DNA of 46,767 nt, taken from the NCBI GenBank assembly GCA_002796125.1, contig PCWA01000097.1:1-46767 (forward strand), read 5' to 3'. A model generated the notes under the pieces. That model was not told where the DNA came from, did not search any database, and worked only from the letters and a program-made list of their open reading frames with translations. The position numbers were made by a program, and so were the translations under genes. This document shows, one piece after another, positions 42,720 through 46,767 of this stretch; positions within the stretch are counted from its first letter, which is position 1; each line of letters opens with the position of its first letter. This DNA comes from Candidatus Ghiorseimicrobium undicola. GTDB lineage: Bacteria > Omnitrophota > Gorgyraeia > Ghiorseimicrobiales > Ghiorseimicrobiaceae.

Positions 42720-43361
42720 ATGAATGTAATGAAAATAGTCCCCGCAATTTTAACCGATGATGCGCATGACTTTCAGGATAAGTTATCCCAATGCGAGAAA
42801 TTCTGCGGCCTTGCCCAGGTGGATGTGATGGACGGAAAATTTGTTCCCTCGAAAAGCGTAGGCCTGGAAGTGTTGTCTTCTATTAAAACACGCCTGGAAT
42901 TGGAATTTCATCTTATGGTTGATAATCCATTGGAATATTTGGATGCGGCGAAGAAATCCGGCATAAAACGGATAATTTTCCATTATGAATCAAAGTTTAC
43001 CCCGCATGATGAACTCATGGATAAAATTAAAGCTTTGGATATGCAGGCCGGTCTTGCGATCAACCCTCAAACGCAGATAAGTCAAGTTGAGCATTTATTT
43101 TCCGGCATAGACCTGCTTTTGTTTATGGCGGTAAATCCCGGATATTACGGCAGCCCTTTTATTCCGGAAGTTCTTGATAAGGTAAAGCGGGTAGCGGAAA
43201 AAAAACACGGTTTCATACTTGCTTTAGACGGGGGAGTAAAAGAGAGCAATATTCTGGATATAAAACGTGCCGGCGTTGAGCTTGCCTGTGTAGGAAGCGG
43301 CATATTTAAAGGAGATGATATTGCCGAAAATTACCGCAAGCTGGCCAAAAAATTATCTTAG
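42720..43361 (+). CDS. Ribulose-phosphate 3-epimerase family protein
   Basis: 213 residues, a TIM barrel. VPAILTDDAHDF, VDVMDGKFVPSKSVG (about 33), EFHLMVDNPLEYL (about 62), MAVNPGYYGSPFIP (about 136) and LALDGGVKESNI (about 170) match the family, including both catalytic Asp residues. The usual H in the first metal motif (HLDVMDG) is Gln here (QVDVMDG). Either an unusual epimerase or a relative acting on another sugar phosphate. AGAAAGG precedes the ATG. Confidence 0.82.
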   Translation: MNVMKIVPAILTDDAHDFQDKLSQCEKFCGLAQVDVMDGKFVPSKSVGLEVLSSIKTRLELEFHLMVDNPLEYLDAAKKSGIKRIIFHYESKFTPHDELMDKIKALDMQAGLAINPQTQISQVEHLFSGIDLLLFMAVNPGYYGSPFIPEVLDKVKRVAEKKHGFILALDGGVKESNILDIKRAGVELACVGSGIFKGDDIAENYRKLAKKLS

Positions 43362-43362
43362 A

Positions 43363-43449
43363 GAGCTTTGTAGAACTAATGGGAAAAATTCCGCAAATAT
43401 AAGCGAAATATTGACTGCCTAAATATTATTGTTTAAGCAAAAGTTAATA
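43363..43449 (+). repeat. 87-nt dispersed intergenic repeat, copy B
   Basis: Partner of the copy at 36240-36326, with no gaps in the alignment. It begins one base after the epimerase stop and ends 62 bases before the STAS-PilZ start. The core hairpin AATAT-AAGCGAA-ATATT is identical in both copies. Confidence 0.8.
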
Positions 43450-43511
43450 GAGATTTTATATTTTTGTGTTATTATAAGTTATGAGGTTTTTATTATAGTG
43501 AGGTAAAGATA

Positions 43512-44234
43512 ATGAATATAGTGCCGCGTCAGAATGGAGACATAGTAATATTATACCTTAAAGGGGATATTGATATTAATTCCTCAATTTTTATCGAAAC
43601 AGTCGGCTATCATTTAGAAAACGGCATAGTTGATATTTTATGTGATTTCGCTGAAGTTGATTTGGTGGACTACACCGGCCTTTCCGTTTTAGCCATAGCT
43701 TATAAGAATGTATTAAACCACCACGGAAGGATGAAATTTATTAATGTGCCCATACATATAAAGAATATATTTTCCATGGTCTGCCTCGATACCGTTTTTG
43801 AGATATACGACGATGAGGCCGTTGCTTTAGGCAGCTTTAAAGAAGACAGGGTTATTGCCGAGATTAAGAAGAAGCAGTTACGCCGCAGATTTAAACGCCT
43901 GCCGTTGTCTATCCCCGTAAAATTCAAATTAAAACATGTAAAAGAGGCTAAATTGCAGAAGGGGAAGGCGTTCAATTTAAGCGCGATAGGGGCGTATATC
44001 CTTTGTGATAAAGCGCATGCCTTAGGCGATATTTTAGCTCTCCAGATGTCGCTCATGCCTAAACCGGGGCTTATGGAGCTGGATGCCAAAGTGGTGTGGG
44101 TGGCCAAGCGCGAACTCATGCCGCAACTATATCCGGGCATGGGAGTAGAATTTTATAACATCAATAGCATGGTTCAATCCACGCTTATCCAGTATGTGGA
44201 AAGGAATTTATCTTCACAGGAAGCCAAGGAATAA
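43512..44234 (+). CDS. STAS-PilZ fusion protein
   Basis: 240 residues. Residues 1-105 are a STAS (anti-sigma-antagonist) domain: IVILYLKGDIDINSS, then CDFAEVDLVDYTGLSVLAIA, where the usual D-S-S-G phosphorylation motif reads D-Y-T-G, leaving Thr as acceptor. Residues about 120-235 are a PilZ domain: RRRFKRLPLSIPVKFK (the RxxxR c-di-GMP motif) and FNLSAIGAYI (the [D/N]xSxxG motif). The protein thus could join a partner-switch signal to c-di-GMP. A SpoIIE-type phosphatase, the expected partner, lies at 30276. GTGAGG precedes the ATG. Confidence 0.85.
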   Translation: MNIVPRQNGDIVILYLKGDIDINSSIFIETVGYHLENGIVDILCDFAEVDLVDYTGLSVLAIAYKNVLNHHGRMKFINVPIHIKNIFSMVCLDTVFEIYDDEAVALGSFKEDRVIAEIKKKQLRRRFKRLPLSIPVKFKLKHVKEAKLQKGKAFNLSAIGAYILCDKAHALGDILALQMSLMPKPGLMELDAKVVWVAKRELMPQLYPGMGVEFYNINSMVQSTLIQYVERNLSSQEAKE

Positions 44235-44243
44235 GGAGGTTGA

Positions 44244-44456
44244 ATGTCTAAGCAGAAACAAAAAGCTAAAAAACAATATTTATGCCAGATTTGCGGAAGG
44301 CATATAGATAGCAAGGCAGCGCTCATGCATGTTAAGGCGGAGGAGTATTTAATCAGGCTCATAAAAAATAATCATCCTGATTGGGATGTAAATTCAAACG
44401 CGTGCAATAAATGTGTTGATTATTACCGTAAACTTGTTAAAGAAGCTGAAATTTAA
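44244..44456 (+). CDS. Small predicted zinc-binding protein
   Basis: 70 residues. Two CxxC pairs (LCQICGR near 14, and CNKC near 54) with His residues between them suggest one zinc site. The N-terminus is Lys/Gln-rich. No family is recognised. AAGGAGG precedes the ATG. It lies between the STAS-PilZ and PVC-type genes. Confidence 0.7.
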   Translation: MSKQKQKAKKQYLCQICGRHIDSKAALMHVKAEEYLIRLIKNNHPDWDVNSNACNKCVDYYRKLVKEAEI

Positions 44457-44467
44457 TTTTAATAACT

Positions 44468-44836
44468 ATGCCGGATTTAGCCCCTAGACTGGATAAGATT
44501 ATCGAACAAGACAGGCGCTATAAATTGGATGCCTATGACTTTGTATTGGCGGCGCTTTCATATACTCAGAAGAAAATTAAAAAGGGCGGGCATGTCAGCG
44601 GGCAGGAGCTTCTTTTGGGGATAAAAGAGTACGCTTTAGAGCAATTCGGCGGCTTAAGCGCTATTGTCTTTGAACACTGGGGCATAAAAAAGACGGAAGA
44701 TTTTGGGGAAATAGTATTTAATATGGTAGGCGAGAATATTTTGCACCGGACAGCCAATGATACAAAGAAAGATTTTAAGAACGGCTATAAATTTGAAGAA
44801 GTTTTTAGGGCAACATACGATATAGAAAGCAGATAA
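44468..44836 (+). CDS. PVC-restricted conserved protein (Minf_1886 / TIGR04138 type)
   Basis: 122 residues. RYKLDAYDFVLAALSYTQ, HVSGQELLLGIKEYALEQFG, WGIKKTEDFGEIVFNMV and a C-terminal FEEVFRATYDI fit the Planctomycete/Verrucomicrobia conserved hypothetical family. It is cytosolic and of unknown function. It is the best single taxonomic marker in the window. Confidence 0.82.
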   Translation: MPDLAPRLDKIIEQDRRYKLDAYDFVLAALSYTQKKIKKGGHVSGQELLLGIKEYALEQFGGLSAIVFEHWGIKKTEDFGEIVFNMVGENILHRTANDTKKDFKNGYKFEEVFRATYDIESR

Positions 44837-44861
44837 AATCCCGCCTTTTCATAGAATACTC

Positions 44862-45713
44862 ATGGGAAAATCCTTTAATAGGCTGATAGCTGCAATAACC
44901 GGTATATTTACGGTATTTATTTCCTGCGTCCTTATTTCTACGAGAGAGAGGGGCTGTGAGATAGGTTATGTTACGGCCGAGTCAGCAATAGTTTTGAAGT
45001 TTGCAAATAACAGGGTATTATATTCCAAAAATGTGGATTTTTCTATCCCACCTGCTTCAACTACCAAATTGATGACAGCGGTTATCGTATTAGAAAATAC
45101 GGATTTGGAAAAATTCGTGCCTGTAAGCAGTAATGCGGCCAATAAGGAAGCAAGCAAGTTGTGGCTTAAGCCGAAAGTCAAATATAAAATAAAAGATTTA
45201 TTGGCCGCATGCCTTATGTCTTCTGCCAATGATGCCACCGCCGTTTTAGCCGAGGCTATTTCCGGAAGCGAGGAAGAATTTGTCAAACTGATGAATAAAA
45301 AGGCTAAAGCGATAGGCATGAAAAATACGTGTTTTGCTAATTCTACCGGTCTGCCCTCTAAAGGATTAAAACAATATTCCAATGTCTATGATTTGTCGCA
45401 ATTAATGCGCTATGCCCTAGCCAAGCCGTTAATATCCGATTTACTTAAGACAAAAGAAAAATATATAAGCGGAAGCGATGGCAGGAAGCTAAGGCTTCTC
45501 AACCACAATAAAATGCTTTGGAGGCGTCCGGGTTATATAATAGGCAAAACAGGTTATACCATAAAATCCAGGCATTGTTTTGTTGGAACTGCTGCCTCCG
45601 ATGAGGCAAAAATAATTTTTGCGGTATTATCTTCAAAGAAGCCTTGGCAAGATTTAACCATATTGGTAAACTACGGATTGTATCATTTTAGCAGGAAGTT
45701 TAAATCCGGATAA
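44862..45713 (+). CDS. D-alanyl-D-alanine carboxypeptidase (S11, DacA-like)
   Basis: 283 residues with an N-terminal membrane or signal segment (about 8-26). The three penicillin-binding motifs are PASTTKLM (SxxK, about 66-69), SSAND (SxN, about 124) and GKTGYT (KTG, about 226). It is short because the usual C-terminal domain that anchors DacA is missing. It trims the terminal D-Ala from peptidoglycan stem peptides in the periplasm. Confidence 0.9.
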   Translation: MGKSFNRLIAAITGIFTVFISCVLISTRERGCEIGYVTAESAIVLKFANNRVLYSKNVDFSIPPASTTKLMTAVIVLENTDLEKFVPVSSNAANKEASKLWLKPKVKYKIKDLLAACLMSSANDATAVLAEAISGSEEEFVKLMNKKAKAIGMKNTCFANSTGLPSKGLKQYSNVYDLSQLMRYALAKPLISDLLKTKEKYISGSDGRKLRLLNHNKMLWRRPGYIIGKTGYTIKSRHCFVGTAASDEAKIIFAVLSSKKPWQDLTILVNYGLYHFSRKFKSG

Positions 45714-45717
45714 AACA

Positions 45718-45740
45718 TCCGGCGCAAGCGCCAGGCCGGA
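45718..45740 (+). other. GC-rich hairpin between the carboxypeptidase and YqeY genes
   Basis: TCCGGC (45718-45723) pairs with GCCGGA (45735-45740); an alternative inner pairing GGCGC-AA-GCGCC also exists. It is followed by AAAA, not T, so it may stabilise or process RNA rather than terminate. Confidence 0.45.
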
Positions 45741-45773
45741 AAACACAGCTACACTGTTGGCAGGGAGGGATAA

Positions 45774-46238
45774 ATGTTATTAGAAGAAAAGATAATGGAA
45801 GATTATAAACAGGCGATGAAAAATAAAGAGGCATTGAGGTCTTCGGTCTTAAGTTTTTTACGCGCCGGCCTCAAGAATTTTGCTATAGACAAGAGACAAG
45901 ATAAGCTTAGCGACGAAGAGGTGATTTCCGTAATTAAAAAACAGATTAAGCAGCGCGCGGATTCAATAGAGCAGTTTAAAAAAGGCAACAGGATGGAGTT
46001 GGCAGAAAAGGAAGCAAGAGAACAGGAAATATTAAAATCTTACCTGCCAGAAGCCCTGTCCGAAAGCCAGTTACGCATAATCGTAGATGAAGTAGTGTCT
46101 TCGTTGGGAGAGGCCCCTTCCATGAAATTGATGGGAAAGGCCATGAAAGAAGTAATGGCTAGGGCTGGGGCGTCTGCTGATGGCGGGCTTGTAAGCGAGC
46201 TGGTTAAAGAACGTTTATCAAGCCATAAGCAGCAATAA
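45774..46238 (+). CDS. yqeY: GatB/YqeY domain protein
   Basis: 154 residues. LEEKIMEDYKQAMKNKEALR, SVLSFLRAGLKNFAIDK, DEEVISVIKKQIKQRADSIEQF, LKSYLPEALSESQLRIIVDE and MGKAMKEVMARAG match the YqeY family, which shares the tail domain of the GatB amidotransferase and probably binds tRNA. GGGAGGG precedes the ATG. Confidence 0.93.
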   Translation: MLLEEKIMEDYKQAMKNKEALRSSVLSFLRAGLKNFAIDKRQDKLSDEEVISVIKKQIKQRADSIEQFKKGNRMELAEKEAREQEILKSYLPEALSESQLRIIVDEVVSSLGEAPSMKLMGKAMKEVMARAGASADGGLVSELVKERLSSHKQQ

Positions 46239-46240
46239 AC

Positions 46241-46767
46241 ATGATAATAAAAGACAGGCTGGTTGAGCTTACCCGGGATTTGATACGTATAAATTCTGAG
46301 AATCCTACCGGTAACGAGGCAATGATTGCTGATTTCGTTGGGCGGCGATTAAGAGATGCCGGGTTAAAAGTCAAAACCCACGAATTTAAAGATAAAAGAG
46401 TCAATGTTGTATCCAGGCTTAATGGGCGCCTGAAGAAAACAGTGCTTATTTCGCCGCATTTGGATACGGTTCCCGCGGGGTCAAATTGGAAATACGGGGC
46501 TTTTAAGGCGCAGATATTTAATGGTAAAATTTACGGCAGAGGCGCTAGTGATTGTAAATGTAATTTGGCGATAGCCATAGAGGCATTAGTAAGCTTAAAA
46601 GAGGATAATATTAAGCCGGGATGCGATGTATTATTGGCCGCGACCGCAGATGAGGAAGCGGGGAGTAAATATGGCCTTATACCATTACTGAAGAGAAAAA
46701 TAATTAATCCGGATTACGCGGTTATTTTAGATTCTGAAGAATTGAACATAATAACTACTCAAAAAGG
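46241..46767 (+). CDS. M20-family metallopeptidase, N-terminal part (cut by window edge)
   Basis: About 175 residues are visible; the rest lies beyond the right edge. LVELTRDLIRINSENPTGNE (about 5-24), SPHLDTVPAG (about 68-77; zinc-ligand His and catalytic Asp), GRGASDCKCNLAIAIEAL (about 102; bridging Asp) and ATADEEAGSKYG (about 138; catalytic Glu pair) are M20 motifs shared by ArgE, DapE and dipeptidases. Substrate cannot be told from this part. Confidence 0.88.
   Translation, partial: MIIKDRLVELTRDLIRINSENPTGNEAMIADFVGRRLRDAGLKVKTHEFKDKRVNVVSRLNGRLKKTVLISPHLDTVPAGSNWKYGAFKAQIFNGKIYGRGASDCKCNLAIAIEALVSLKEDNIKPGCDVLLAATADEEAGSKYGLIPLLKRKIINPDYAVILDSEELNIITTQK

Noticed and set aside
43363-43449. 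c-di-GMP riboswitch upstream of the STAS-PilZ gene
   Set aside because: The context was tempting, but neither the GEMM-I nor the class II conserved core is visible, and the same sequence occurs before pabB.

Overview
The window is a dense, moderately AT-rich stretch of a diderm bacterial chromosome, almost entirely coding on the + strand (one clear gene is on the - strand). A secretin, a D,D-carboxypeptidase and exported beta-helix proteins indicate an outer membrane. A 122-residue protein of the Planctomycete/Verrucomicrobia-restricted type (Minf_1886-like) points to the PVC superphylum or its relatives. Together with the distinctive short tandem intergenic repeats this makes an uncultured lineage such as Omnitrophota my best guess; that is inference, not proof. 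I see no insertion sequence, prophage or CRISPR array.

Layout. (1) 1-6092: the C-terminal end of an unrecognised protein, then three tandem paralogous exported right-handed beta-helix proteins. (2) 6150-12549: a good sigma70-type promoter, a MerR-like HTH gene, then a type IV pilus block pilN-pilO-pilP-pilQ, an exported coiled-coil/TPR protein, and pilM at the end instead of the start. (3) 12559-22507: a pyrimidine region with a PyrR-type leader, pyrR-pyrB-pyrC, a Mut7-C protein, a PHP-type endonuclease Q homologue, tRNA-Arg, a TIGR00725 nucleotide-binding protein, an archaeal-type dUTPase, mutM, pyrK, a duplicated 4-TM protein, pyrD and pyrF. De novo UMP synthesis is thus interleaved with enzymes that keep uracil and damaged bases out of DNA. 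(4) 22715-29648: a complete F-type ATP synthase operon, atpZ-I-B-E-F-H-A-G-D-C, with a c subunit carrying two membrane carboxylates (suggesting Na+ coupling) and an epsilon subunit lacking its C-terminal helices. (5) 29657-30275: tRNA-Val, tRNA-Asp and palindromic DNA. (6) 30276-32483 (-): a membrane-bound GAF/SpoIIE phosphatase. (7) 32697-46767: mixed housekeeping genes: Yip1 protein, GGQ rescue factor, tRNA-binding OB protein, a Cys-cluster/DUF2156 fusion, a DnaQ-type exonuclease/WYL fusion, pabB-pabC, a DUF3857-transglutaminase protein, a Ste24-like protease, an endonuclease III homologue, an Rpe-like protein, a STAS-PilZ fusion, a small Zn protein, the PVC-type protein, DacA-like carboxypeptidase, YqeY and the start of an M20 peptidase.

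The most striking unexplained pattern is a family of short tandem repeats with a strict period (usually 7 bp, sometimes 8 or 9), 3-10 units per locus and often arranged as two inverted arms. I found it at 12 places: between genes, inside pyrK three times, inside a signal peptide, and at both ends of pyrB, where it supplies the ribosome-binding site and the stop codon. Two copies bracket atpE exactly. A second notable signal is the pyr leader, where a PyrR-type hairpin overlaps the Shine-Dalgarno of a 21-codon leader ORF that runs through the intrinsic terminator. A third is an 87-nt dispersed repeat (36240 and 43363) of unknown function.
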